The translations under genes and the position numbers were made by a program. The notes under the pieces were generated by a model. It was not told the origin of the DNA and did not search any database. It saw only the letters and a list, made by a program, of their open reading frames with translations. Below are positions 45,319 through 57,019 of a stretch of DNA of 64,000 nt, one piece after another (within the stretch, counting starts at the first letter, position 1; each line of letters starts with the position of its first letter). Source of the stretch: Adenophora triphylla var. japonica (taxonomy: Eukaryota; Streptophyta; Magnoliopsida; Asterales; Campanulaceae). Where the stretch lies: the NCBI GenBank assembly GCA_022495995.1, contig JAFEMH010003617.1, positions 99,501 through 163,500 of the forward strand, in the 5' to 3' direction.

Positions 45319-46098
45319 TGTATGCAAAAGCTTAAATGTTTATAGAACTACACCCTTTCGGTCATTTGTGCCCTTTTGGTCATTTGTGATAATTTATTAA
45401 TAAATTATAGTATCTGGACACCAGTCGCGCTTCGGCGGTTCTTAGAGTTATCAAAATTTAAGAATGGACGGGTAGAACAAAAGGATATTGTCTTTTATTA
45501 ATAAATTTCGTTTGTTTCTTTACCATTTAAAATTTTCAGAAATTACCTTAAAGTCTTAAGTGTCCTAAAGTATGATTAATTATATGCTTAAACAAATTTA
45601 TTCACTGTTTAAATAATATTATTGCCAAAGCAATTTACGTTATTTAAATACAAATTTGTTAAAGTGATGAATGTAAGTGTTGATATGTGATAACATGCTT
45701 GTTTCTCAAAGGAGACCTTATTGTTGACTAAGTATTTACATTCATGGGGTAATAATTGAACTAAACTTTTGATCATTTTAAATGCTGTGAACCATCCCAA
45801 AGAAAGGCGGGTGTTTAAAGTGAATTGTTTAAATTCTTTATTGTCGGGTAACAAGTACCTTAAACTTTAGGACATTTTTTATACTTGAACCGGCTCAAAG
45901 GAAGGCAAGTATATAAAATGTATTGTTTGAATTATTTATTCACCCTAAGATAAATCAAATTGTGAGTCAATTCGCAATTCAAAGATTAGTCTTGATGTCA
46001 TGTTGATTATCATTATTTGGATGGAATTCATTTGATATAATTAATCATTATGTAGTTTCTTATATATGTTTTGTTTCATTCTTGTTCTTCTCCTTCAG

Positions 46099-46904
46099 AT
46101 TTGATTAATGCTTCATCCGTAACTACTGCTATAAATGATGTACCTTTGCTTACTGGGACTAAACTTAAAACTTGGAAAAATAATATAACGATGATCTTAG
46201 GCAATATGGACATCGATCACGCATTAGGGGAATCAAGTCCCGCTGCTCTCACTAAAGGAAATATCGTTATAGAACGGAAAAATGTTGAGCAATGGGAACG
46301 GTCCAACCGCGTGAGTCTAATGATCATGAAAAATGCAGTTTCAAAGACATTTTTGGACAATGTCTCTGAGATCGAAAATGCTGAATTTTTCCTTGAATTC
46401 TTGTGGAAACTTGTTTCCATTTGGTACAAGGGTGAGGAAAATCTTCGGGAGTACATTATTGAATTACTTCATCTTTCGATCAAACTAAAAGCACTTAAGT
46501 TAGAGATTTCGGAAGATTTGCTCGTGCACTTAGTTTTGATCTATCTTCCTCCTCAATTTGATCCTTTTGAGGTGACCTATAAATGTCGAAAGTACAAGTG
46601 GAATATTAATGAATTACTTTCACATATGACATTAGAGAAAGATAGGATGAAATATCTTAAATTAGAAAGTACTCACTCAGCATCTACTTCTTCTTGTGGG
46701 ATTAAGAGAAGAGGGAAGGAAATTGCGGTTGCAAGTAAGAAGCATAAGGGATCATTTAAAGATCATAAAGTCAATAAATGCTTCTTTTGCAAGGACCTTA
46801 CTCGTATGAAGAACGACTACCATAAGTATCGCGAATGGCGAATTCAGGATGGTATGTCATTTGGTCTTGTTTGTACTAAGGCAAATTTGGTTTCAATTCC
46901 TTAA
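46099..46904 (+). CDS. Copia Gag (exon 2)
   Basis: About 268 residues are open. LLTGTKLKTWKNNITMIL near the start is the typical entry of plant copia Gag. Then come SIKLKALKLEISEDLLVHLV and LPPQFDPFEVTYK, and a Lys-rich region with CFFCKDLTRMKNDYHKY, a changed CCHC knuckle (C-x2-C-x9-H). Gag would form the particle and bind RNA. The first usable in-frame ATG inside the exon is not where related proteins start, which supports splicing from the LTR exon. The 3' end stops before protease. Confidence 0.7.
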
Positions 46905-46912
46905 TATACATA

Positions 46913-47125
46913 GTGGTTGTATTTGGTGCAACAACTCACATTAGTTCATGTATGCATGGTTGCCTGAATTACCGAATTCCCAGTGAAGATGAGAAATACA
47001 TCTATATGGAAGCTGGAAATCCGGTTGAAGTTATAGGCATAGGAACTTTTAGATTAATGATAAGTTCTGGCTATTATTTTGTATTAAATAATACATTCAT
47101 TGTACCATCTTTTGATGGAATTTAA
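46913..47125 (+). pseudogene. Copia protease fragment, active site altered
   Basis: VVFGATTHISSCM stands where copia proteases have DSGATTHI, so the catalytic Asp is gone. YRIPSEDEKYIYMEAGNPVEV and GTFRL follow as expected. The fragment stops at 47125. Confidence 0.7.
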
Positions 47126-47225
47126 TATCTATCACAATTTTGGATAAGGAAGGTTACTCTTGTTCTTTTGGGAATAATAAATGTGATCTTTATTTTAAAT
47201 TCCAAAATTTGTCGGTACTAGTACT

Positions 47226-47453
47226 TTGTCATATATCGATATTCTTAATTTACTTGACAAAATTAAGAAAATGAATAAGTCCCATAATGATGAAACCAAA
47301 ACTAAAGGCACTAAGCAAAATTTATCAAGTGGAAATTCTTGTATTCTATGGCATAAGCGTTTGGGTCATATCTCCAAAGGGAGAATTGATAAAGCTTATG
47401 TCGGAGGGAATCCTAAAAACAACTTGATACTCCGGATAAAACTTTTGCATTAA
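47226..47453 (+). pseudogene. Copia GAG-pre-integrase domain
   Basis: CILWHKRLGHISKGRI carries the H-x3-H part of the zinc-binding site that precedes integrase in copia. Its frame ends at 47453. Confidence 0.75.
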
Positions 47454-47509
47454 GTGTTTTAAAGAATAAATTTACAAACATTTAAAGGAAATAGAATTTT
47501 GAGAGTATC

Positions 47510-48340
47510 AAACGTCTTGGAACTAATTCATATGGACATTTGTGGACCATTCATTAACCCTTCATGGAATGGTCAACAATATTTCATTACGTTCATGGAT
47601 GATTACTCTCGTTATGGATACATTATTTTCTTCATGTAAAGTTTCAATCATTGGTCGTTTTCAAGTCTTTTAAGGCATAAGAAAGACTATTAAGAACGTT
47701 AAATCCGATCATGGTAGTGAAAACTACGGACGGTATAACGTATTGGATGAATAACGTCCGGGTCCTTTATATTCACTATTTTGAAGAGTGTAGGATTGTC
47801 CCTCACTACACTATGCCGGGTAAACCTAGCGTAGTATATTGGAGAGACATAAATCCTTAAGGATATGGTAAGAAGTATGTTTTCTTGTACTTCTTTACCT
47901 CACTCATTATGTGCGAAGCATTGAAAACCGCAGCTTATATTCTCAATAGAGCACATTCAAAAGCTACCGACAAAACCCCTTATGAGTTATGGACGAATAA
48001 GAAACCGTCCTTAAATAATCTTCATGTATGGGGGTGTACAGCAGATGCTAGACCTTATAGGCCTAATGAGGGCAAACTAGACCTTAATACTGTTAGTAGC
48101 TATTTTGTAGGGTATGCCGAGAGATCTAGGGGATATAAATTTTATGACCCAAAAAATAGAACATTTTTCGAGACTAACAATGTTAGGTTCCTTGAGGATG
48201 TTGAATTTAGTGGGAGAAATAGTAATGATTTTGAATTTGAAGAGTTAGAGGAACCACTCTTTATTTCTCAAACTTTAGTTCCTGTTGAAAATCAAGTAAT
48301 TGTACCTGAAATTCAACAAAGAACATACAATTCAAAATAA
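47510..48340 (+). pseudogene. Copia integrase, decayed
   Basis: The core shows HMDICGPF (first Asp) and FMDDYSRYGYIIFF near 47530-47635, then a stop. KSDHGSENYGRY near 47705 gives the second Asp. The region around 47825-47880 that should carry the catalytic Glu is shifted. The C-terminal part (47885-48340) is open: ALKTAAYILNRAHSKATDKT, PYELW, LHVWGC, KLDLNTVSSYFVGYAE. Not functional. Confidence 0.8.
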
Positions 48341-48706
48341 TATAGAGACTCCCGTAAATAACGGACAACATGAAAATGTTGGACATAATGAAATTCAACA
48401 ACCTCAAAATGAGGATGAACCGGTTCCCTTAAGGAGATCTACTAGAAAAAGAAGAAGTGTTATTCCGGATATTTATGATATGTATCTTGCGGAGAATTAG
48501 GACACCTTAGATTTAGTGGGAAATGATCTAATCACCTTCTATGAAGCCATTAATAGTCCTAATTCTCATAAGTGGATCAATGCCATCAATGAGGAGTTAA
48601 AATCAATGAAAGACAATGACATTTGGGATCTTGTCCATTACCTGAAGGTGTAAAACCTATTGGTTATAAATTGATATTTAAAACCAAAAGTGATTAGCAA
48701 GGTAAT
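48341..48706 (+). pseudogene. Copia integrase-RT connector
   Basis: PLRRSTRKRRSVIPDIYDMY (about 48424-48486) is the usual bridge before copia RT. Stops follow, then the first RT blocks in a closed frame (WINAINEELKSMKDNDIWDL near 48570). Confidence 0.65.
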
Positions 48707-49174
48707 ATGGAAAGATATAAGGCACGTCTTGTTGTTAATGTATTTACTCAAAAGGAAGACATTGATTATATAGAAACATTTTTTCCGATATTTTCTAAAA
48801 CCTCTTTTATGATCATTATGGCATTAATGGCACATTATGATCTTGAGCTTCATCAAATGGATGTTAAGACAGCTTTTCTCAATGGCGACATTGAGGAAAC
48901 TATCTATATGGAGAAACCAGAAATGGTGACTAATTCAGATCAAACTAGTCAACTGGTTTGTAAACTTAAGAAATCCATTTATGGGATTAAGCAAGCATCT
49001 CGCCAATGGTACTTAAAATTTAACCAAGTTATTCTTTCATTTGGCTTTGAAATGAATCTTGGTGAAGATTGGGTGTACCATAAGTTCAGTGGGAGTAGAT
49101 TTATTATTTTGGTCTTATATGTGGATGATAATTGGATGATATTTTTCTTGCTAGTAATGATAAGGACCTTCTAA
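48707..49174 (+). pseudogene. Copia reverse transcriptase
   Basis: YKARLVVNVFTQKEDIDYIE, HQMDVKTAFLNGDIEETIYM, KLKKSIYGIKQASRQWY and the catalytic box LYVDD (in VLYVDDNWMIFF) are present, so all catalytic Asp are kept. The frame is lost a few residues after YVDD and the preceding region is closed. Confidence 0.85.
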
Positions 49175-49208
49175 AAGAAACTAAGAAATTTCTCAAAACA
49201 AATTTGAC

Positions 49209-49760
49209 ATGAAAGATCTTGGTAAGGCATCTTTTGTATTAGGAATCCAAATTCATCGTGATCATTCACGAGGTATTTTGGGATTATCACAAAAGAGCTA
49301 TATAGAGAAGGTATTACAAAGGTTTAGCATGGAAAATTGTAAACCACATGACACCCCTGTCTCTAAGGGAGATAAATTCAGTTTAAAGTAATGTCCTAAA
49401 ATTAATTTTTAATCCAAGTATATGGAAAATATCCCTTATGCACCAGCAGTAGAAAGCTTAATGTATGCGCAAGTCTCGTACTGCATGCACCTTGTATTTA
49501 TTATTGGGATGCTTGATCAATACCAAAGAAATTCGGAAAGAAGAACATTAAGTCGCATCCAAAAGAATGATGAAGTACCTATAAAACATTAAACTACATG
49601 CTTATGTATATAAAATCGGATCATTTTGAGATCATTAAGTATTCCGATTATGTTTTAGTGGATGCAAAGATGTCGAAAGACATCATATGGTTATGTCTCT
49701 TGTTGAAGAGAAATAAGTATAAAATGAACAAATAGATATACAACTTATAGGATCAAACTC
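49209..49760 (+). pseudogene. Copia RT thumb and RNase H, decayed
   Basis: MKDLGKASFVLGIQIHRD and LSQKSYIEKVLQRFSM are open to 49391. The RNase H that follows is unreadable in any single frame. Confidence 0.65.
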
Positions 49761-50207
49761 CATGTTATTGGATCCATTTTGTAAAGCGTAATCTCTTTTG
49801 ATGTTTCACGAGCATACTGCTCATATGGGTGAAACAATTTTTGATAATGCTTAAATCAGTGGGAGTTTGTGTTGTTTTCTATTTCTTTGTGTTGTTTTAT
49901 ATTGATCTCATTTGGTTAAATAGGACTAGTTGGAGAATATATATATGCGTTCTTCACATATATTCATTAATATTCCATGCTACATATCTATACTTAATCT
50001 ATGTCATTTAGTTGGATATATATATGTGATTAACGTGGGTTTAGTTGCGAATCAATTACAACAACTGCCCCTTTAGTCCCTATACTTATAAGACTAATGG
50101 ACGGGATTGTATTGAATGACAATAAACGTGCACATAAGGGTTGTCGTTCATATTATAAATGATTTAAGGAATTTATTTAGTAAAAGATACATATTAATAT
50201 TAATCCA

Positions 50208-50217
50208 AGTGGGAGAT
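50208..50217 (+). other. Polypurine tract of the copia element
   Basis: AAGTGGGAGAT directly precedes the 3' LTR start TGTTAG, the usual copia arrangement. Confidence 0.85.
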
Positions 50218-50673
50218 TGTTAGAACATGGATTAATAATATGTGTTATTTAATTTCATATGTTATAATCATTTAATAATGTTAAAGTATAGACCAAATAT
50301 GTAGAATTCCAATAGGTGTAAGTACCATTAAATGATGGGCATAATGGTAACTTCACACCATCATCTTTATGAAAGGGTGTAGTCCCTAAATGAAGTGCCC
50401 CTTCCCTATCTATATAAAGGCTATTCATCAGCCATTTAGAGACACTTAACATCATTTACAATTCAGTCAAAACATTCTTCATTCATCTAAGAAGAACAAG
50501 TGTGGGCACTATCATTTAGAAGTACTATCTCCCTACTCTCTTCTTTCATTCAAGAACAAGATCAAGAACACAATCATGGATTCTTCAGGTACACGCTTCC
50601 GTCTTCATCTTCCTCTCATTCTTAATCTAGTTGTGAGTCGGTTCATGGTTTGATGGATCATTATATTCCAACA
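50218..50673 (+). repeat. 3' LTR of the copia element, 456 bp
   Basis: Near-identical to 44126-44594 except for about 7 substitutions and loss of a 13-bp duplication around the TATA box (CTATCTATATAAAGG here). TSD ataaa follows. Confidence 0.9.
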
Positions 50674-50709
50674 ATAAACTCTTGAAATACTTGATTATTC
50701 AAAGATGTT

Positions 50710-50948
50710 GATTGCTATCACAATGTTAGCGTTGCTTATCGAGTTTTGTTAACTATAGCCGTAACCGTGACATCATCTGACCCTAAGTTGAAATTACTGA
50801 AAACATACTTGAGGTTATCAATGTGCCAAAAAAAGGTTAAACTATCTTGCCATAATGTGTATTCAGAAGGATATATTAGAAAATATTGATAATGATAAAA
50901 TTACTAAATTATTAATGATTTTTCATCTAATAAAGTTTGAAAAAAAAA
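50710..50948 (+). pseudogene. hAT transposase C-terminal fragment (ZMYM-like)
   Basis: AYRVLLTIAVTVTSSDPKLK and LLKTYLRLSMCQK, followed after a frameshift by LNYLAIMCIQKDILENIDND, match the C-terminal dimerisation region of plant hAT transposases of the zinc-finger MYM type. The copia element lies immediately to the left and may have jumped into this remnant. Confidence 0.6.
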
Positions 50949-51226
50949 TTGTTTTTTAATCAAAATGTGTTTGTTTCATTTGTCTTGTATTTGTCTTGTT
51001 TAAGATTTCAATTTATCGAGGTTTGATGTGCTCTACTTTAAGGACCTGATTGTCTGCTCTTATGGTCATTAATGCTTAAATGTTAGGATATACGCTTTGC
51101 ATTTTTTCTCTTTTAGCATTTTCATTTTTGTGGTTATAGACCTAGTTGCACTTCATTGACTTTGAAAAAATAAATTATAACTTTTGTTATAGGTAATTTG
51201 AGTTTTGCAAAATTGTATATTCTCTC

Positions 51227-51454
51227 TGTCCCACTTAAGGTTTTTATTTTTCTTTTTGATCCGTCTCAGTTTAAAATTCATAGTTTTTTATTCCATAAAT
51301 GTCAAAGTATGAATAGTGTTTTGGACACTTTTGTCCTCACAAAATTCATATAATTACAAAAATACAATTACTTATCTATCTACTTTTCACCAACTTGCTT
51401 TTTGAATAATATTTTTGACAATTATATCCTCAATTCACTATTATTGTTGACTTA
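51227..51454. mobile_element. Stowaway-like MITE arm
   Basis: TCTCTCTGTCCCACTTAAGG is a MITE left end. No right end was found. It stops at a Helitron 3' end, so it may have been split or truncated. Confidence 0.3.
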
Positions 51455-53774
51455 CTAGTACTAACCTCCCGTGCCATTGGCACGATAACAGTACAACAGA
51501 GAAGAAGTGAAAAAAATAATAGTAAAAAAAGTGTGTTCCCTTCATCTATTGAATTGATGAAACGACAAACTATTGTATATATCAAATTATCAATATAGCA
51601 TAGTCCATCATTATCATCCCAGATTGTGATAGAAGCATACATTTTCCTAATAACGTCAACCCAACATTCTAAAACCTCAACTGAAACCTTATTTCTATGT
51701 AAAGTTAAGTGAAAGAGGAGAGGGAGAGGGAGAGAAAAAATGAGGTGCATAATCAAAAAATTTCAAGCCAAAACTAACAGAGCATTGATAAAGTCCATAT
51801 ATATCACACAAATCTGAAAGTTGATAATGATAACCATATTATCAAGCGTTTTAATAACCAGAAAGAGAATGAAGAGGTGTTTTAGAAAAACAATTATCCC
51901 AATCTGAAGAACGTCCAAAGAATTATCAGTCACCAAAAACAAAATCATAACTTCAATTCAAACATAGAAAGATAACAAAAAAATATAGTTGTTATTTAAA
52001 ACTATACAAACCTATATCCAATAACCAATTCCATACTAAGTTCCACTTTCCCCATCACTTTGTGAATATCAATTAAATGTACATCATTTTTAATGGTAGG
52101 AGGCACAACAAAAGATTAATGAGCAAAACCAGCCAACCTCAAAGGGTTTCAAGAAAGCTGTGGTTCATACATATGACTTACAAATCTAAAAAAAATTATT
52201 TAAAAAAAGCATCATAATTTAGCAACTCACACAATTTAGTGGATTGTCTATGTATAGCTAACTCTCCTATCTCAGTCAAACTGCAACACGAGGCACGACT
52301 GAGTCCAGCAAAACCTTTGGCAAGATAGCCTTCAACCCCACGTATAGGCTTGGAACAACACGAAGACCTACTGCTATGTTTAACAATTTCCATGGCCTCC
52401 ACCATAGCATTTCCTGATGGTTCCCTCCCACAATTCACCAAGTTCTCAATAAAATTGATCTGCCTCCTTTTACATATCAAAATGTTGCTAAAGTCCTCAA
52501 GTTTATTAGAGGCTTCATAATTATGGGACGGAAGAGTTATAAATATTGACCACTTTCTACATATAACATTTTTTTCATTATGACCTTTAATAAGTTTAAG
52601 TATCCAACTATGTGCTATTTCAGGTCAGGTTGTTTTGAGTCCATGTGTGCACACATAATGTCACCACTATAATAAAACTGCTACAAAGACTAAACCAACA
52701 AAAAGTTCCCAGTACAAAGAGAAAAAATAACCCTAGAAAACATCAATAAATTAATTGCGGGAGGAAAGAAGGAAAGATTATTCGGCCTGGTCAAAATCCC
52801 CAAATGGCCATGTATGAGGAGGTGGGTTAATAGGTAATGAAGGAGAGCATCGACAGTTGAAGACTTTGTTTCCATATTGAGAAAAAGATTAATGTGCACA
52901 CAACCATTGCAGTTGTGGTGGGTGAGAACAAAAATTGACATTCATTTTGAGACAAAGGAGTATAAATGAACACTCATAAGAGAATATCAGTGACAATCAA
53001 AATTAGAAAATAAACAATAAATTAAACTTCAACATAGATCTAGTTGGTTCTGGACTGATGTGAGACATTTCTTGGGCTGACAATCGAGTCTTGATCCAGT
53101 AAAAGTATGCACATTCTCCTCCTGCCAGAATTAAAACCGAAAGAAACTAATTAAATTTTAATTTCACATCAAAAGAGCACCGCTTTGATAAAGAATTGAG
53201 TTGTATACCAACAATATAGGAGTAGATGATTTAGATTTTTAAATCTCTAATTTGGTTCGTCTCCTCTTAATAGTTGTATTACCACACGTTCTCGCTCGCC
53301 TGCTAACTAATCTGTAATTGTACCAAACGAAAAAACATTACAAAATACCATTTAAATAATCTTGAACATCAAAAACCTTGAGAGTCATCATTGAAATCAT
53401 CCTGAAATCAAAACCTTTTGGTCGTACACGAATTATCAATAATACAGTAAAACAACCTATTGATGGTACACGAATTTTCACAATTACATACTAATGGGGG
53501 GTAAATAAATCACTTTCCAGTTGTCTGAGAGAAAGAAAATTAAAACGAATTAGCTCATCCATGATTATACCTGAATATCATCTGATGAACTCTTGGGCAT
53601 GAGAAGTCAAAAGTGTAGGGAGGGCCAATGTTAGTCGGCCCCTACAGAAAACTACGTGTATAAACGACCACAACCTTTGTGAATAACGGGAACACCATTT
53701 GATGTATATGTTCCATATACTGCCAAAAAGAAACACAAACAAAACTAAATACACAGGTAAATGGAGATATAGAG
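51455..53774 (-). mobile_element. Probable second Helitron, non-autonomous
   Basis: The 3' end on the minus strand has hairpin CGTGCC-AAT-GGCACG, then GGAGGTTAGTA and CTAG (51455-51458), with T after it. A possible 5' end is TCTCTATATCTCCAT starting at 53774. Both ends lie between A and T. Length would be 2.3 kb. The interior has no Rep or helicase remnant; a 94-residue minus-strand frame (52196-52480, Cys- and Ser-rich) is not recognised and could be captured host sequence. The 5' end is a guess. Confidence 0.4.
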
Positions 53775-54010
53775 ATTGAGATTAGAGAGAGAAGGGAGTT
53801 CTACCAGTGCTGCAGTAACGGACAATGAGGGGTAAATAAACAGAAGAACTAAAGAAAATGCTATTTACTGTCTGGGAGTCATTAATCATGGCTGTAGTGA
53901 ATTTTGGGCACCGGGATGAAGGGGAGAAGGCGTAGGAGTAATTACATTTCTCATAAATTACATCCATCTATTGGCTCTTTTCTTTTTTGGCCGGTTAGAG
54001 GGAGGGGTTA
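53775..54010. other. Spacer, no gene
   Basis: Unremarkable sequence ending in TTA, the putative TSD of the next element. Confidence 0.3.
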
Positions 54011-55047
54011 GAGCATCCACAGTGGTGAACGAAAAATTCGTTTACCACGTGAACGAAACTGGCTTGTGAATGAAATTTCGCTCACGCTAGCTTACATTCT
54101 GTAGTGGTGAATGGATTTTCCGTTCACAAATATATTTTTTAATAGAAATTTGATATTATAAAATTAATAATATGCATTAATAAATATTATGTTTTATTAA
54201 CATCATTAACAATAAATATAATTAATTTTTTTTATTATTTTACTTAATTGCACAATTTTAAAAAATTAAACACTCATAAATAAATGTTAAGTTAAGATAA
54301 TTTAAACATTACACTCATGAAAATTAAAAATTAAAATACAACACACAAACGAATGAACAGAAAGTAACACACTCATAAATAAAATGATGCATATGATCTC
54401 AAGGATTGTTCTTTGCATATATATATACTCAATTATGTCTGCTTTGAGAGCCAAGTGTGTAGCTTTGCTTTGAACTTTTCGCTTGCGCGCCATGTATTCT
54501 TCGATGCTATACCCAACGTGTGAATCTTCTCTTATATGCGTGAATGTATCGTCTTGCGCAATTCGGGTGAACTTATTATTTTTATTTTTTTTGGGTTTTT
54601 TCGGCCCAAAATTCACTCGCATAAAAAAATCTTGATTTTTATGTTAATTATAGAGAAAGAAAGTATGGAAGAAGAGATGTACATAATCTAGCAATCTTGA
54701 GCTCTACTTATATTTTTGGGGAGAAATGAACGTTTTTGAAATTTTGACCTAAATGACGTCGTTTGACGCAAGAGAAAATTTAAATATATAAAAAATTAAA
54801 ATTTTATCAAATATATACAATAATAAAATATTAGAATTATTTTTTAATATTAAAATATATAAATTATGTCAAATATTATAAAATTAGACTCTATTTATCG
54901 AGAAAAAGAAATTATAAACAATTTTAATATTTTTATTTCAATAATATAATTTCAAAGATGTCAAAATTACAAAATACATATATAGCTCGGACCAATTTTC
55001 GTTCACGAATTCGTTCATGAAATGAACGAAAATTTTCGTTCATGGTG
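54011..55047. mobile_element. Harbinger-like inverted-repeat element, truncated by element C
   Basis: Left end GAGCATCCACAGTGGTGAAC after TTA. Near 55005-55047 lies the inverted counterpart (TTCGTTCACGAATTCGTTCA, TGAACGAAAATTTTCGTTCA, TGG). The last few bases of the right end are missing because the LTR of C begins there. GAGCATCC starts and TTA duplications are usual for PIF/Harbinger relatives. Confidence 0.5.
54302..54622 (-). pseudogene. ORF in the Harbinger-like element, possible ORF1 remnant
   Basis: 106 residues with a basic, Lys/Asn-rich start (GPKKPKKNKNNK), then TRIAQDDTFTHIREDSH and EEYMARKRKVQSKATHLALK, and a hydrophobic tail that is probably read-through. The charged middle is reminiscent of the C-terminal half of Harbinger-associated DNA-binding proteins. 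Not secure. Confidence 0.3.
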
Positions 55048-56918
55048 TGATGTACCCGATTTTTTAAAAATCAAACGGAGCCGCCACGCCATTTTTATTT
55101 TGAGGGCCAAAACTTTGAAAAATGCTCGAGATCATAGATTTGGGTTCGGAGGTCACGTTACACGCCGGAAAGAACGTTAGTGTTCACCCGGAATGCCTCG
55201 TAAAACGAGTCTTCCAAGCATTAAAAAAAACATTTGTGTGTGTGTGTGTGTGTGTGTTTTGGCCAAAATAAGTTAAAACTGGAAAGTAAAAATTGGGAAC
55301 TCTTTATTAGACTTTAAACAAGTCCCATGATTTTTGGTATGATTTTTGGCTTGAGTTTTGGTACTCAAAAGATTTTTTGAAGTTGAAAATCATTCCTGCC
55401 AGAATGAAAAAGGCAGTGGACACTTGATTTTAAAATGGGTTTAAGGGCTTAAAAATCTCAGAATCTGGAGAATGTCTGAGAATGAAAGTTGTTCAAAACA
55501 CCTTAAATAAGGTTTCTATAAAAGAACTTTACCATTTGGAGATGATTTGGTGGACCAAAACCTTATGGAAATCTCAGATAAGAAATCTGGATTTCCAGAG
55601 ACTGAGGAACTGACCTTTAAATGAAAATTTGAAAAGGGGAGTTTTACCCACTCATAAAATAAAGTAAAAATATGTCTGGAAAGATATGGATGTTTTCTAG
55701 AAAAAGTGTTTTGTAGTCAACACCAAATTCCAAGTTTATGTATGTCCAAAAAATTAGACCATGGACAGAGGTCTTAGAGAAAGGCTACTGGACAGCAACT
55801 TTCTCTTGAAGAAAAACATGATTTTAAAGGGGGTTTGGCATCCATGCTTGTCCCCATCTCCTTAGTCTTTGATTAGTAGTCACTAGACATTTTAGTGGTG
55901 ATCTACTAGATCAAGCCATCCTTAGGGTACATTAGGACTTAAGCATTTCATTTGCTTGGGAAGGGGAATTTTATCCTTTGAAAATGAGATTTTATGTATG
56001 AAAATGTTTTTTGGAAAACACTTTTGAGTGAATGATTTTGAGGAAAAGCTCTTTTAAGTGAATAAGAAGTAATTTGGACCTTTTAAATGGTCATCCATGG
56101 AAATTTATTCCAAGGTGACTACATTTTTAGGTCAAGCAAAGATGAACAACAAACAAGTTGATGAACAAACTACATCTTTAAAGTTTGAGATGCATGCATG
56201 GATGAGAGAGATTTAGGGTAGGGAGAGGGAGGTTATACCTATATTCCCTTGTGTTTGTGTTTGTGTTTGTGTTTGAGTGAATTCAAGGCTTGAAAGTGTT
56301 TAGGGTTTGAATGTGTTTAGGGTTTGTGATTAGAGTTGGTCAAAGAGAAAACAAGTAGATAACACTTAAGTCCTCTATGTTTTCTCTCTAATCCTCCTTC
56401 TAAGGGGTGATTTAAGCTTGGGTTTGTGTATGAATGGGAGTGATTTGAGAGTATTTGGAGTGAGTGGGATTTGGGAAAGATTCAAGAGAAAATGGTGGCA
56501 ATCTAAGGATTCCCACTGTTTTCTCTCTATTTTTCGCCAGAGTGCTGTTGCTGTGAGTGAATTGTGTTGTGTAGACTGAGAGAGGAGGGTTCAATTTATA
56601 GGCCACTGTGGACTTCATTTGGATCCGCGCGGACCTGATTGACGCGTGCCCTGGTGCATTAAATGCTGCTCCAGGCTTTGGACAGGAAGAATATTATTCA
56701 AAAATTCAAACTGGTTGCTGTTTTTCAGCTTGCCAATTCGGGTTTTTTACAATTCTTTTGCTTTTTGAGATTCTTTTCTTGGTTTATCTTTAAATGGCAA
56801 TCCCTACTTTACTCTTGCTTTGTTAGAGAAGTTAGGAATTGTTAGAAATGTTAGGAATGTTAAAACTTTCGTTAATTTTCTAACGAAAATGCTACCAACT
56901 CAAATTGGAGCACTTACA
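55048..56918 (-). repeat. 3' LTR of element C, about 1.87 kb
   Basis: Right end CACTTACA at 56918 (minus-strand start TGTAAGTG). Left end TGATGTACCC at 55048, possibly three bases further in. It contains a (TG)n run at 55234-55257, a GTTTGT repeat near 56252 and TATA box CTATAAATT on the minus strand (about 56594-56602). Frames inside are not genes. Confidence 0.7.
56594..56636 (-). promoter_or_regulatory. TATA box and GC-rich palindrome in the LTR of C
   Basis: On the minus strand, GGTCCGCGCGGATCC, a 15-bp near-palindrome, lies about 20 bp upstream of CTATAAATT. It takes the place that the paired GCCGGGCGGC motifs hold in B. Confidence 0.45.
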
Positions 56919-56935
56919 GTAGCCCCTCGGCGACG
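56919..56935 (-). other. Probable polypurine tract of element C
   Basis: The minus strand reads GCCGAGGGGCTAC just before the LTR start. Short and imperfect, but in the right place. Confidence 0.4.
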
Positions 56936-57019
56936 GTGCTTTCGAAGGAAGCGGGGTCGTCGATAAGAGTAAGGCTCCATATTTGACAGGATGATCAAGT
57001 GATCGAGTGGCTGAACCTA

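Larger units (their letters stand above)
44510..46098 (+). other. Predicted leader intron of the copia element
   Basis: Donor CAG|GTACAC at 44510 lies in the LTR after ATGGATTCTTCAG. Acceptor TTCTCCTTCAG ends at 46098. Removing 44510-46098 puts the LTR start codon in the same frame as gag. The primer site and the palindrome array (45137-45318) would be inside the intron, so only unspliced RNA keeps them. No cDNA evidence is available. Confidence 0.5.
44126..50673 (+). mobile_element. Ty1/copia retrotransposon, 6.5 kb
   Basis: TSD ataaa (44121-44125 and 50674-50678). LTRs 44126-44594 and 50218-50673 differ by about 7 substitutions plus one 13-bp indel (about 1.5% by hand count), so the insertion is recent. 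Order: primer site, long leader, gag, protease, integrase, RT, RNase H, polypurine tract, which is the copia order (integrase before RT). Every domain is present but broken by stops and shifts. The lineage within copia is not certain. Confidence 0.9.
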
